Below the pieces are notes generated by a model. It saw nothing but the letters and a program-made list of their open reading frames with translations, did no database searches and was not told the origin of the DNA. A stretch of DNA of 64,000 nucleotides from positions 1 to 64,000 of the forward strand of contig CATXCB010000006.1 of NCBI GenBank assembly GCA_958366705.1, given 5' to 3'. Made by a program: the position numbers and the translations under genes. This document shows positions 18,509 through 27,717 of the stretch, one piece after another; positions within the stretch are counted from its first letter, which is position 1; every line of letters starts with the position of its first letter. This stretch comes from an uncultured bacterium (GTDB taxonomy: Bacteria; Cyanobacteriota; Vampirovibrionia; Gastranaerophilales; Gastranaerophilaceae).

Positions 18509-20278
18509 TCATTGTTTAACAAATTCAACAGGTTCAACTGCATAATGAGCTTTAAATGCAGCTATTTCTGTTGAAAATTCATCATCCTTAACTTCTTTTA
18601 ACTTGCTTTTTAACAGATGTTTAGGAATTGAAGAATTAATTGATTGAATACTATTTGCAGCGATATTTGAACAGTGATCAGAAATTCTTTCCAAATCATT
18701 TAAGATTTCTGCATATACAAATCCGCGCTTAATATGAGATTTTTCTTTCTTTACACGTTTAATATGATTTTTCTTTGCAATATATGAAATATCATCTACA
18801 ACCTGTTCTAAAGGCTCTACATGATATGCCAGTTCCAAATCGTGCTCAACAAAAGATTTAACAGTCATATCAAAAACTTCTTTAACAGCATTAACTACTC
18901 TTTTTAATTCTTCTACTGTTTCATTTGACAATACCCAATCTTTACGATGCATTTTATTTGCAAGATTTAGTATATGAATAGCATGATCAGCAATTTTTTC
19001 AAAATCTGAAATTGACAATATAAGTTGAGAAATTTTATTACTATCTTCTTCTGATAATTCTTTGCCTGAGAGTTTTTGTAAAAAGGATTCTAAAGTATCC
19101 TGATATTTATCTATTAATATTTCATTTTTAGTAATAATTTCTGCAACCTTAGGGTTATACTGTTTTAACATTCTAACAGACATTACAAGAGTATCACGGG
19201 TAATTTTTGCCATAGTACCGGTAGTTTTGTAACACTGAGCAATAGCTATTGAAGGTGTAAGTAACAAGCGTTGATCTAATATTACATCCTTATCATCTTC
19301 TTTATCTTTTACAACCATTAAAGCAATTTTTTCCAATTGTTTTGCAAATGGGAATAACAACATTGTAGTTGCGATATTAAAAATAGAGTGAGCAACAGCA
19401 ATTCCAAACGGATTAGTCATTTCATCAAACGGATAATTAATAAAATAATGACCAAGATAATACAATGGTAAAAATATCACTGCACCAAGCACATTAAACA
19501 CAACATGCACAACAGCAACTCTTTTTGCATTCGGATTTACACCAATACTTGATAACACTGCAGTAATACAAGTACCAATATTTTGTCCAATTATAATAGG
19601 AACAGCTATAGCATATGAAATACTGCCGGTCATTGATAATGCCTGAAGCATACCAACAGAAGCCGCAGAACTTTGAATAATTGCTGTAACAATCATACCT
19701 ACAAGCAGTCCGAAAATTGGATTAGTAAATAAAGTTAACACATGAGAAAACTCAGGACTGTCAGCCAATGGAGCCATTGCTGAAGACATCAGCCCCATAC
19801 CAAACATCAAAACCGCAAAACCTACAAAAAAAGTTCCGATATTTTTTCTTTTTGAAAGATTATTTTTTGATGTCATTATCATAATTACGCCCAATAAAGC
19901 AAGAACAGGGCAAAAAGATTCCGGCTTCAGAAGTCTCAAAAAGAAATTTGAACTCTGTATGCCGGATAAACTTAAAATCCATGATGTAATTGTCGTCCCA
20001 ACATTTGATCCCATTATAATGCCGATAGATTGTGATAATTTCATTATACCGGAATTAACAAACCCTACAAGCATTACGGTTACAGCTGAAGAACTCTGAA
20101 TAGCAATTGTTATACCGGCACCTAGTGCAAAACTCTTTATAGGATTGGATGTCATTTTTTCTAAAAGTTTTTCTAAACGACCACCCGCAATTTTTTCAAG
20201 CCCTCCTGACATAACTAACATGCCGTAGAGGAAAAACGCTAAGCCTCCACACAGGGTAAATATTGAAAATACATCCAT
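18509..20278 (-). CDS. Na/Pi cotransporter with C-terminal PhoU-like domain
   Basis: The 589-residue protein has two Na/Pi-cotransporter repeats, each with the signature glutamine-serine motif (AIQSSSAVTVML near residue 60, AIIQSSAASVGML near 200), and about eight to nine membrane helices. From about residue 345 a cytoplasmic PhoU-like helical domain follows. Bacterial relatives (NptA/YjbB type) move phosphate with sodium or act in phosphate export; direction cannot be told here. A perfect ribosome site AAAGGAGG precedes the ATG. It heads an operon with the thioesterase and acyl ligase. No Pho box was identified. Confidence 0.92.
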   Translation of the reverse strand: MDVFSIFTLCGGLAFFLYGMLVMSGGLEKIAGGRLEKLLEKMTSNPIKSFALGAGITIAIQSSSAVTVMLVGFVNSGIMKLSQSIGIIMGSNVGTTITSWILSLSGIQSSNFFLRLLKPESFCPVLALLGVIMIMTSKNNLSKRKNIGTFFVGFAVLMFGMGLMSSAMAPLADSPEFSHVLTLFTNPIFGLLVGMIVTAIIQSSAASVGMLQALSMTGSISYAIAVPIIIGQNIGTCITAVLSSIGVNPNAKRVAVVHVVFNVLGAVIFLPLYYLGHYFINYPFDEMTNPFGIAVAHSIFNIATTMLLFPFAKQLEKIALMVVKDKEDDKDVILDQRLLLTPSIAIAQCYKTTGTMAKITRDTLVMSVRMLKQYNPKVAEIITKNEILIDKYQDTLESFLQKLSGKELSEEDSNKISQLILSISDFEKIADHAIHILNLANKMHRKDWVLSNETVEELKRVVNAVKEVFDMTVKSFVEHDLELAYHVEPLEQVVDDISYIAKKNHIKRVKKEKSHIKRGFVYAEILNDLERISDHCSNIAANSIQSINSSIPKHLLKSKLKEVKDDEFSTEIAAFKAHYAVEPVEFVKQ

Positions 20279-20596
20279 AAGACCTCCTTTGAGATTATTA
20301 TATTCTTAATTCTATTGATTATCTAAACTTCTACATAATCACAAACATTATGCTATAAATAACATCGTTTGACAATAGAAAAAAAACTCTCAAAGCTCTT
20401 ATGTTTCTAAATATTTACAAAAATTATGCAGTAATAAATTGACTAATATTTAAGCTTAATTAACTATGATGAAAAGTAATAATCATTATGAATTTAGTTC
20501 AGAGCTCTGCATACAATTCCACCCAAGAAGGACTCCAATATAAACTCGCCGTGAACAAAATATATAAACTTATATACAAATTCCACAACAATACAT
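20279..20596. other. Intergenic stretch without a clear gene
   Basis: About 318 AT-rich bases lie between the Na/Pi transporter start and the AsmA-like stop. They presumably hold the transporter operon's promoter. One 38-codon frame (20488-20604, plus) has no ribosome site and overlaps the AsmA stop; I do not call it. No strong hairpin or repeat was seen. Confidence 0.5.
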
Positions 20597-23419
20597 CTAT
20601 TTAATTTTCTTTAAAGATGATAAGAAATTATTCTGAACAACATCGCCGTCAACTTTTGTTAAAAAGATTTGACAATCTTTTTCGTCTGCGTCAATTGGCG
20701 GCAGTTGCGATATTTCAGAAGAATAATAGTTACTATCATTACGCGAACTTAAAGGGATTCTATTTGCCAGACTGTTCAATGATACATTTCTCAAAAAGCC
20801 CAGCATACCTTTTTTTCTATTTGAAAATTTTGTATATATTCTCAAAGCTGCATCCTGATTTTCTAGATCATATTTACCTACAATATAAGAACTTAATTGT
20901 GGAGATTTTGATTTAATTCTCATCAATGCTACAACATTATCTTTTAAGAACAAATCGCCGTCAATTTGATCAAATTTTCCTTCTGGAATTGAGACAAGAT
21001 CAGAAAGGATAGACGGACTTATCATTGTCAACGGATTTCTAAACACAGCCGCAAAGTTTAAAGCGTACTGTACAAGTCCAACTTTTGCAATAACACCTTC
21101 ATATATTCTAAACTTAATTTTACCGTTAAGCTTAAGTGAATCATCAGTATTAAGTTCAATTAATCCGCTGGCTTTACCATCTATTTCTTTTGGCAGGTTC
21201 AATAATGAAGAAGCCATAATATTTGAATCCACATTAACCAGAGCAAGCCAGATGTTATATTTATGATTTTTTAAATCACAATTAATTTTTGCAGAAGAAT
21301 AGCCATCTGCGATATCAAACTTGTTTGAATCAATTTTTAAAACACTATTCTTATCTAAAGACATATTTGCTACTGCATTAGAAAATTTAATATCTTTATA
21401 AAAACCTTTATTAACTTTAAAAATACATTCTTCAATTATCAAATTTGCTAAATCAAATGTTTGCGCTTCATCATCAGCATCTTCATCATCTGTTGCATTA
21501 TTTTCAACAGATTGAGCAATAGCAGCTTGAACATCCGAGGAGGCCGCATCACTAGGAGTTTGATTATTAAATATCTTTAAATACTTTTCAACATCAATTG
21601 TATCAAGTGTCAATGTAATATTTTTTACAACAATCGGAAATTTTATTTCATTTACAATAGTTCCGCTTGCCTCATAAGCAGACCTGCGGTATCTGCCTTC
21701 TGAAGTTATATTAATGTTGTTATTTTCTGTTTTTATTCGTCCTTCACGAATAAACAAGCGTTGACTAGGAATAGCAACTTTCTCAGCTTTCATATCAGCT
21801 ACTATAACTGGATATTTTCCGGTATTAACAACCTTTAATTTACCCATAAATGTTCCATTTTTAAATAACTTTTGTTTCATTAACATATTCAAAAAACCAC
21901 TTGGCATTGGTTTAGGAAGCTCTAGTCCAAAATCCTGAACAAAAGTTTTACCATCTGAAAAATCAATATTTGCACTTGCGCTTAATAAAGGAATTTTTGC
22001 AAGTTCTTTATTCTTAGGTTTGTCCCAGGCATAATAATCAATTGACTTTATATTCAATATCATATCTTCAAAATGCATATCTGCAGCCAATACTCTATTA
22101 GCAGCATTATTCATATAAGATTCCTGACCTTCAGTAACAAAACCATTTCCTTTTTTAAATCTATAAAGCCACAATAAATCAATCTTATTGTATTTAGATT
22201 TTAAAACTACGCGTGTATCCGCTTTTCCTTTAATTTGCATAGGATATCCGACAATCTTAGACAAATAATTTTGGGCAAAATCATTTGTAACAACCGCATC
22301 TCCAGAAAGATGGGTATCAACAGATTTTAAATAATCTTTCACTGTACCAGAAAACACCATTTTATTTGAAGGTTTATTATTATAATAGCCCTTAAAATCT
22401 TTTAACTTCACATCTTTACTGTCAAATGATACGGTTCCTGAATTCAATAATATCGGAAGATTTGCAAACGGCACAAGCTTAAATGAAGCATTATCAAGAT
22501 TTATATTTCCATTTAACCCTTTATTAGTTGCCTTAATATTAAAATCAAAACTTCCATCAATATCATTAAAATAAACCAGCTGCTGGGTTATATTATTTTC
22601 AACAATCTGAGAATCAAGAAGCTGAATGACATTTTCAACTTTAAAATTATCAGAAGCAAGATTTAAATCATAATTCATCGAACGATCCAGATAGCCATTT
22701 AACAAAATTTTAGAATTATTAACAATAATCGGAGAATTATTTATTACAACTTTTTCCTTTTTATTTATATAAACACCATTGTTATCTGAGGTTACGACAT
22801 GAAGGAGTTTTCCTTCTTTTTGTATATCTGCCGTAACACTATAAAACACATTTTTTTTATCAGAATTATCATCGATTTTCAAATTTTTTGAATCAACTTT
22901 CACTAAAGTTTTCTTGTCCAAATTATAGATAAATTTTGCATTTTTTACAGACATAACAGATTGAAAAATATCAACATTCCAATCTGATTTTTTATCATTA
23001 TCTTTCTCCTGTTTAAAAACAGACATATCCAAAATTTTATTTACATCAGCAAAAACATAATCCAGAGATACATTTTTTATAAGTATATTTTTATTAAAAA
23101 TTTCAGCAAGAGATAAGCCTGTATTAAAGTTTTCAACAGCTAACAGAGAATTGTCAGCTCTGTCTGATAACTTTAACGACTCAATTCCAAAAGAAATATT
23201 TGGAGATAAATCGGTTTTTAAAAAAGGCTTTTTGATATCTACATTAACATTCAAAGCTTTTTCTGCAATATCTTCTACATAATTTAAAACATGTGAATTC
23301 GAAACCGCCCAAGGCAAAACTTTTAAATATAAAACTAGTGATAATGAAATTAATAAACTTAAAAATATTAAACTTACACCTACAAACGTAATCAGGGATT
23401 TTGTATTCTTTTTCATCAT
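20597..23419 (-). CDS. AsmA-like envelope protein
   Basis: The 940-residue protein has one N-terminal membrane helix (about 10-32) and then a long, beta-rich periplasmic body with many Asn, Lys and Asp residues. The recurring D..G.ID..G..L.L.DN..... patterns and a C-terminal AsmA-like segment (about 690-880) place it in the AsmA/TamB/YhdP group. Members of that group form long lipid-conducting grooves between inner and outer membrane, so a role in phospholipid movement is an inference from the family. The start is ATG-ATG at 23419; AAGGA lies rather far upstream. A second giant of this type is at 60681-64000. Confidence 0.8.
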   Translation of the reverse strand: MMKKNTKSLITFVGVSLIFLSLLISLSLVLYLKVLPWAVSNSHVLNYVEDIAEKALNVNVDIKKPFLKTDLSPNISFGIESLKLSDRADNSLLAVENFNTGLSLAEIFNKNILIKNVSLDYVFADVNKILDMSVFKQEKDNDKKSDWNVDIFQSVMSVKNAKFIYNLDKKTLVKVDSKNLKIDDNSDKKNVFYSVTADIQKEGKLLHVVTSDNNGVYINKKEKVVINNSPIIVNNSKILLNGYLDRSMNYDLNLASDNFKVENVIQLLDSQIVENNITQQLVYFNDIDGSFDFNIKATNKGLNGNINLDNASFKLVPFANLPILLNSGTVSFDSKDVKLKDFKGYYNNKPSNKMVFSGTVKDYLKSVDTHLSGDAVVTNDFAQNYLSKIVGYPMQIKGKADTRVVLKSKYNKIDLLWLYRFKKGNGFVTEGQESYMNNAANRVLAADMHFEDMILNIKSIDYYAWDKPKNKELAKIPLLSASANIDFSDGKTFVQDFGLELPKPMPSGFLNMLMKQKLFKNGTFMGKLKVVNTGKYPVIVADMKAEKVAIPSQRLFIREGRIKTENNNINITSEGRYRRSAYEASGTIVNEIKFPIVVKNITLTLDTIDVEKYLKIFNNQTPSDAASSDVQAAIAQSVENNATDDEDADDEAQTFDLANLIIEECIFKVNKGFYKDIKFSNAVANMSLDKNSVLKIDSNKFDIADGYSSAKINCDLKNHKYNIWLALVNVDSNIMASSLLNLPKEIDGKASGLIELNTDDSLKLNGKIKFRIYEGVIAKVGLVQYALNFAAVFRNPLTMISPSILSDLVSIPEGKFDQIDGDLFLKDNVVALMRIKSKSPQLSSYIVGKYDLENQDAALRIYTKFSNRKKGMLGFLRNVSLNSLANRIPLSSRNDSNYYSSEISQLPPIDADEKDCQIFLTKVDGDVVQNNFLSSLKKIK

Positions 23420-23480
23420 AATAAATATAAATTTTCCTTAATAACCATATTCTTACTAATTTTATGATAACATATAATAT

Positions 23481-24389
23481 ATGAAAAGAATATTTTTTAT
23501 TACAACTTTATTATTAATGTTAACAACACCAAGTCTCGGAATTGAGACACAAGAACCTCAAAATCTAAAAACAACAGATGTGGTCACTTTTATTCAAGAC
23601 GCAAAATGGGGCTTGAAAGATAAAGATGGAAATATTATCGTCCAACCTGCATATAAAAAAATGATAAGAGTAGGTACTGGCTCATGGATTGTTCAAAACA
23701 AAAAGAATAAATTCGGACTAATTGACTGCAGCGGTACCGAACTTGTCAAAATAAAATACAGACATGCCGACAGGCTTGTAGGCAAATTTGCAGAATTTGG
23801 AAACGACAATGATTACGGTATATATGACGAAAATGGAAATGTCATAGTAAAACCGGAATATTCTAAATTGGACATTTTATATGGCCAAATGTTTTTAACA
23901 TATAAAAATTACAAATACGGTATTGTCGGCTATGATGGAAAAGTCATATTAGAAAACGAATTCGATGATATATATATGCCAAAGCCTAATGTTATGCGAA
24001 TCTTGTATAACGGAGAATGGTATGAACTTGAACAGGTACATGCTGACACATTAACGCTTCCTGCAGATGCAAAACATAATCTTGCAACAAAAGAAGATTT
24101 AAGTTTTTATAATATAGTCGCAAACACTGGTGTTATGTCAGGGTATTCTGTTCTCACATTTTCTGATTATTTGATTAAATTATTTTCTTCAATCTCACCT
24201 GCACATGAAGATACTATTGATGAATTGATGTTGTCAAAAGGTGCAGATACAGTTTCTATATTTATGAAGCTCTCATGGCTGCCAAAATATCCAATTACTT
24301 ATGTAAAAAAATATTATCAGAATGTAAGAAATCCTAATAACGGCCCGCTTACGCAGGTTCGCACAGAATTAAAAAAGCAGATAAAATAA
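23481..24389 (+). CDS. Secreted WG-repeat protein
   Basis: The 302-residue protein has a signal peptide (about 1-20) followed by four WG/KWG-type repeats: WGLKDKDGNIIVQPAY, FGLIDCSGTEL, YGIYDENGNVIVKPEY and YGIVGYDGKVI, at about residues 42-170. The remainder is without recognised domain. WG repeats are thought to form beta structures for binding other proteins or surface ligands; no enzyme activity is implied. It is divergent from the AsmA-like gene with only 61 bases between, so both promoters overlap. The -10 candidates TATGAT and TATAAT lie directly before the ATG, and no ribosome site is visible. Confidence 0.82.
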   Translation: MKRIFFITTLLLMLTTPSLGIETQEPQNLKTTDVVTFIQDAKWGLKDKDGNIIVQPAYKKMIRVGTGSWIVQNKKNKFGLIDCSGTELVKIKYRHADRLVGKFAEFGNDNDYGIYDENGNVIVKPEYSKLDILYGQMFLTYKNYKYGIVGYDGKVILENEFDDIYMPKPNVMRILYNGEWYELEQVHADTLTLPADAKHNLATKEDLSFYNIVANTGVMSGYSVLTFSDYLIKLFSSISPAHEDTIDELMLSKGADTVSIFMKLSWLPKYPITYVKKYYQNVRNPNNGPLTQVRTELKKQIK

Positions 24390-24395
24390 GCCCAA

Positions 24396-25115
24396 TTAGT
24401 CTTTAGGTAGATTTCTGCGAAAGACTCTTACATACCATGGAACAGGCTCAGAATTGTTCAATTTTTTATACATAAATTCTGCATAAGCAGGATAATCTTG
24501 ACGATCTTTAGCCATTTCAGAAATAACATATTGATGTTTTGGATTGTATTGCCTTAAATGTTTGAAGCCCATTTTTTCATAAAACGGAACAGATTCTTTA
24601 TAAGAAACAAGAAAGACATCCGTAAAACGTTTTTGAGATGAGGATAACAATTTTTCTAAAATCTGAGCTCCTACATTATTCCCTCTGTATTTTGGCGCAA
24701 CTGCAATAGAATCAATATATAAGGTTTGTGAATCTTTAATCGTACGTGTTTCATGCAACGGTCTTGCAAATACAGCTGCAGCTATATTTTTATCAGAATC
24801 TTTGGCAAGAAGAATTGTTGTATTTTTGTTGTATAAAGCTTTTTTATAGTTTTTTATATCTAGATTAATATATTCGTCATAAACCTGCTTATCTAAAAAA
24901 GGTTTTCTGCACTTTTTCCAAAATGGATGTGAAGATGTATTTGCAAAATTATCTAAAAAGAAGCCTGCCAGCTTTTTATAAAAAGCATTTTTAGGCGGAT
25001 GTTTATAATTAATTTCACAAAAATGCAAAACTCCGGCCTTTGTTTTAACATCAAAAGAACGTATCGGATTATTATAAGATGTAAAATTTATTGAATTTGT
25101 CTTGTTTATTTGCAT
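24396..25115 (-). CDS. GNAT-family N-acetyltransferase
   Basis: The protein has 239 residues from the ATG at 25115, which has GGAAG before it; a longer frame reaches 25145. The GNAT acetyl-CoA motif A is clear (IDSIAVAPKYRGNNVGAQIL), followed by motif B with VPFYEKMGFKHL. The acceptor substrate is unknown. The N-terminus begins with INKTNSINFTSY, a short phrase also echoed (ISFKA) in the unknown protein at 31976. About 80 residues of extra sequence precede the GNAT core. The gene is convergent with the WG-repeat gene, with only six bases between stops. Confidence 0.85.
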   Translation of the reverse strand: MQINKTNSINFTSYNNPIRSFDVKTKAGVLHFCEINYKHPPKNAFYKKLAGFFLDNFANTSSHPFWKKCRKPFLDKQVYDEYINLDIKNYKKALYNKNTTILLAKDSDKNIAAAVFARPLHETRTIKDSQTLYIDSIAVAPKYRGNNVGAQILEKLLSSSQKRFTDVFLVSYKESVPFYEKMGFKHLRQYNPKHQYVISEMAKDRQDYPAYAEFMYKKLNNSEPVPWYVRVFRRNLPKD

Positions 25116-25305
25116 AATGTACTTCCAAATATCTATAAAAAACAAAAATAAAAATTTTTGCTAGTAACGTACTCACAAAACTCTCAATAACATTATAACG
25201 AGATTTTAAACATATCCAGCAGCAATTAAGCAAACTTGACAGCATATTTTTTAGAGTTAGAATCTACATCGAACCATACTAAATAGGATATGTAAATCAG
25301 AAACA

Positions 25306-25977
25306 ATGTTACCCTCAATAAATAATAGTTATCCCAAAGATACATTCTCTTCATTAGGTTTTTCCAGCAGACAGAAAAACTTTTTCTATATCCCAAAAGC
25401 AAAACCTTTAAAAAAATATGAAAAAGCTGAAATTATCACTGGAGCCGCAGCTGGTACATTATTACCGATTGTAATATTGGCAAAAAAACAAAAACTTCCG
25501 CTGCTTAAATTAAAATATTCTGAAAAAGAAATGTTTATACTAAGTACAGGCAGTATTACCGGAGGGATTGCCGGCGGCATTCTGGCTGATAAAGGACAAA
25601 ATGCTAAAAAGAAAATAAAAGAAGGCATTTTTCAATTTTTTAACGCAGTAATCCCAACACTCATGATCAAACCAATACTAAAAATATGTGAAAAGATTAA
25701 ACTGCTTAATAACTGTAAAACAAAAGCTGCAATGCTGCTAGGCGGAATATTTTCGGGGATGCTAATAGGAGCTGAAGTTTCAAATAAAGTAAACGGGAAT
25801 AATACTCCAGATAAAAAAAGGAATATTAAATTTATTGATTCAATTGCAAATATTGATGTTATAGCAGGAGCACTTATTATTGCAAAAATGCCATTTATAA
25901 ACAAGCTTGGAATTGAAAAAATGCTGCCATTACCATATATCTGGACAGGATATCAATCAGGAAAGACTCGCGAATAA
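25306..25977 (+). CDS. Unknown glycine-rich membrane protein
   Basis: I do not recognise a family. The 223-residue protein has a short soluble N-terminus and then several hydrophobic, small-residue-rich helices: GAAAGTLLPIVILA (about 48-61), a Gly-rich GSITGGIAGGILA segment (about 85-97), FFNAVIPTLMIKPI, MLLGGIFSGMLIGAEV, and DVIAGALIIAKMP. The spacing suggests four to five membrane passes. The style resembles lineage-specific proteins at 13660 and 14216, but no shared motif was found. The ribosome site is weak (AGGA about 15 bases before the ATG). It stands alone before the Lrp-aminotransferase pair. Confidence 0.65.
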   Translation: MLPSINNSYPKDTFSSLGFSSRQKNFFYIPKAKPLKKYEKAEIITGAAAGTLLPIVILAKKQKLPLLKLKYSEKEMFILSTGSITGGIAGGILADKGQNAKKKIKEGIFQFFNAVIPTLMIKPILKICEKIKLLNNCKTKAAMLLGGIFSGMLIGAEVSNKVNGNNTPDKKRNIKFIDSIANIDVIAGALIIAKMPFINKLGIEKMLPLPYIWTGYQSGKTRE

Positions 25978-26048
25978 AAATTTATGTGTCATAATAAACA
26001 GCTTAGTATATAATATAAATAAAATGTATACACAAAAAGGAATTAAAA

Positions 26049-26531
26049 ATGAGGGAAGAATTATTATTATTAATTGAAAAAAACAGCAGGATAAATCTTA
26101 AAGAATTAGCTGTTCTTCTCGGGGTTGAAGAAATTGATGTAGTAAACGAACTTGCAGCTCTTGAATCAGAAGGTGTTATATGCGGCTATCATACTCTTAT
26201 AGATTGGGAAAAAACTTCAATAGAAAAAGTAACTGCACTTATAGAAGTTCGTGTAACTCCGCAGCGCGGTCAGGGATTTGATAAGATTGCAGAACGAATT
26301 TACAATTATCCGGAAGTAAAATCTGTATATTTAATATCCGGAGGTTATGATTTATTAATTACTCTGGAAGAAAAATCACTAAAAGAAATTTCGGCTTTTG
26401 TTTCAGATAAGCTGTCAACATTAGAAAGCGTATTGAGTACTGCCACTCATTTTATTCTAAAAAAATATAAAGACCATGGCACAATTCTTGATAAAAAAAG
26501 AGAAGATAACAGAGAGGTAATTACTCCGTGA
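26049..26531 (+). CDS. Lrp/AsnC-family transcriptional regulator
   Basis: The 160-residue protein has an N-terminal helix-turn-helix (about 4-50: INLKELAVLLGV..., ELAALESEGVICGYHTLI) and a C-terminal RAM ligand-binding domain with VRVTPQRGQGFDKIAERI and SVYLISGGYDLLITLE. Lrp-type proteins sense amino acids and control their metabolism. The gene overlaps the following aminotransferase gene by four bases (GTGA), so it probably regulates or senses the same amino acid. AAAGGAATT precedes the ATG. Ligand is unknown. Confidence 0.92.
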   Translation: MREELLLLIEKNSRINLKELAVLLGVEEIDVVNELAALESEGVICGYHTLIDWEKTSIEKVTALIEVRVTPQRGQGFDKIAERIYNYPEVKSVYLISGGYDLLITLEEKSLKEISAFVSDKLSTLESVLSTATHFILKKYKDHGTILDKKREDNREVITP

Positions 26532-27694
26532 AAAATCCCCTATCAGACAAAATTCAAAATATTAAGCCCTCAGGTATAAGAAAATTTTTCGACATAGTAA
26601 GCGAAATGAAAGATGCGATTTCTCTCGGCGTTGGAGAACCTGATTTTGAAACTCCATGGCACATTCGAGACGAGGGAATTTATTCTTTTGAACGCGGAAG
26701 AACTTTCTACACCTCTAACGCAGGATTGAAAGACCTTAGAACCGAAATCAGCAATTACCTAAACAGACACCAGAATATTAAATACAATCCTGATAAAGAA
26801 ATACTTGTAACAGTAGGTGGTTCTGAAGCAATTGATATTGGTTTAAGAGCAATGATTAACCCTGGAGATGAAGTAATTATACCTCAACCGTCATACGTAT
26901 CGTATGAACCATGCGCTTATCTTGCAGGTGCAAAACCTGTAATTATTACTCTCAAAGCCGAAAATGAATTTCGTCTTACGCCACAAGAGTTAGAAAACGC
27001 AATTACTGACAAAACAAAACTTCTTGTTTTACCATATCCAAATAATCCAACCGGAGCAATTATGGAAAAAGAAGATTTAGAAAAAATTGCAAAGATTATT
27101 ATTGATAAAGATATTTACGTAATGTCAGACGAGATTTACAGCGCTCTTACATATAAAGGTAAACATGTTTCAATTGCCAGTCTGCCCGGAATGAAAGAAC
27201 GCACAATACTGATAAACGGATTTTCTAAAGCTTATGCTATGACAGGCTGGAGATTGGGTTATGCCTGTGCTCCCAAAATAATCATTGAACAAATGACAAA
27301 AATTCACCAGTATGCAATCATGTGTGCTCCTACAATCAGCCAGTACGCTGCGGTTGAAGCATTAAAAAACGGAGACGAAGATGTTGAATTAATGCGAAAA
27401 GCATATAATCAACGCCGCAGATTTTTGCTTAACGCATTTAAAGAAATGAATCTTGAATGTTTTGAACCATACGGCGCATTTTATGCATTTCCATGCATTA
27501 AAGAATTTGGAATGAGCAGTGAAGAGTTTGCTACAAAATTTTTAGAAGAAGAAAAAGTTGCAGCGGTGCCGGGTACAGCATTTGGCGACAGCGGAGAAGG
27601 TTATTTAAGAATATCATACGCATATTCTCTGGAAAATCTAAAAGTTGCAATTGGCAGACTAAAACACTTTGTAACAAAACTAAGACAAAAATAA
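26528..27694 (+). CDS. Class I/II PLP-dependent aminotransferase
   Basis: The 388-residue fold-type I aminotransferase has PLP lysine Lys234 in SKAYAMTGWRLGY, the YPNNPTGA loop, and SVGGSEAID-like and C-terminal YLRISYAYS motifs. It resembles the aspartate/aromatic aminotransferase subgroup 1-gamma. It transfers amino groups between an amino acid and 2-oxoglutarate; the exact substrate cannot be told. The start is GTG, overlapping the Lrp gene stop by four bases, which shows translational coupling. Such Lrp-aminotransferase pairs are common in Firmicutes. Confidence 0.93.
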   Translation: MKNPLSDKIQNIKPSGIRKFFDIVSEMKDAISLGVGEPDFETPWHIRDEGIYSFERGRTFYTSNAGLKDLRTEISNYLNRHQNIKYNPDKEILVTVGGSEAIDIGLRAMINPGDEVIIPQPSYVSYEPCAYLAGAKPVIITLKAENEFRLTPQELENAITDKTKLLVLPYPNNPTGAIMEKEDLEKIAKIIIDKDIYVMSDEIYSALTYKGKHVSIASLPGMKERTILINGFSKAYAMTGWRLGYACAPKIIIEQMTKIHQYAIMCAPTISQYAAVEALKNGDEDVELMRKAYNQRRRFLLNAFKEMNLECFEPYGAFYAFPCIKEFGMSSEEFATKFLEEEKVAAVPGTAFGDSGEGYLRISYAYSLENLKVAIGRLKHFVTKLRQK

Positions 27695-27717
27695 TAATAT
27701 TATCTTAACAGATACAT

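Noticed and set aside
20488..20604. 38-codon plus-strand frame between the Na/Pi transporter and AsmA-like genes
   Set aside because: No ribosome site or terminator, and it overlaps the AsmA-like stop. Amino-acid composition is plausible but not enough.
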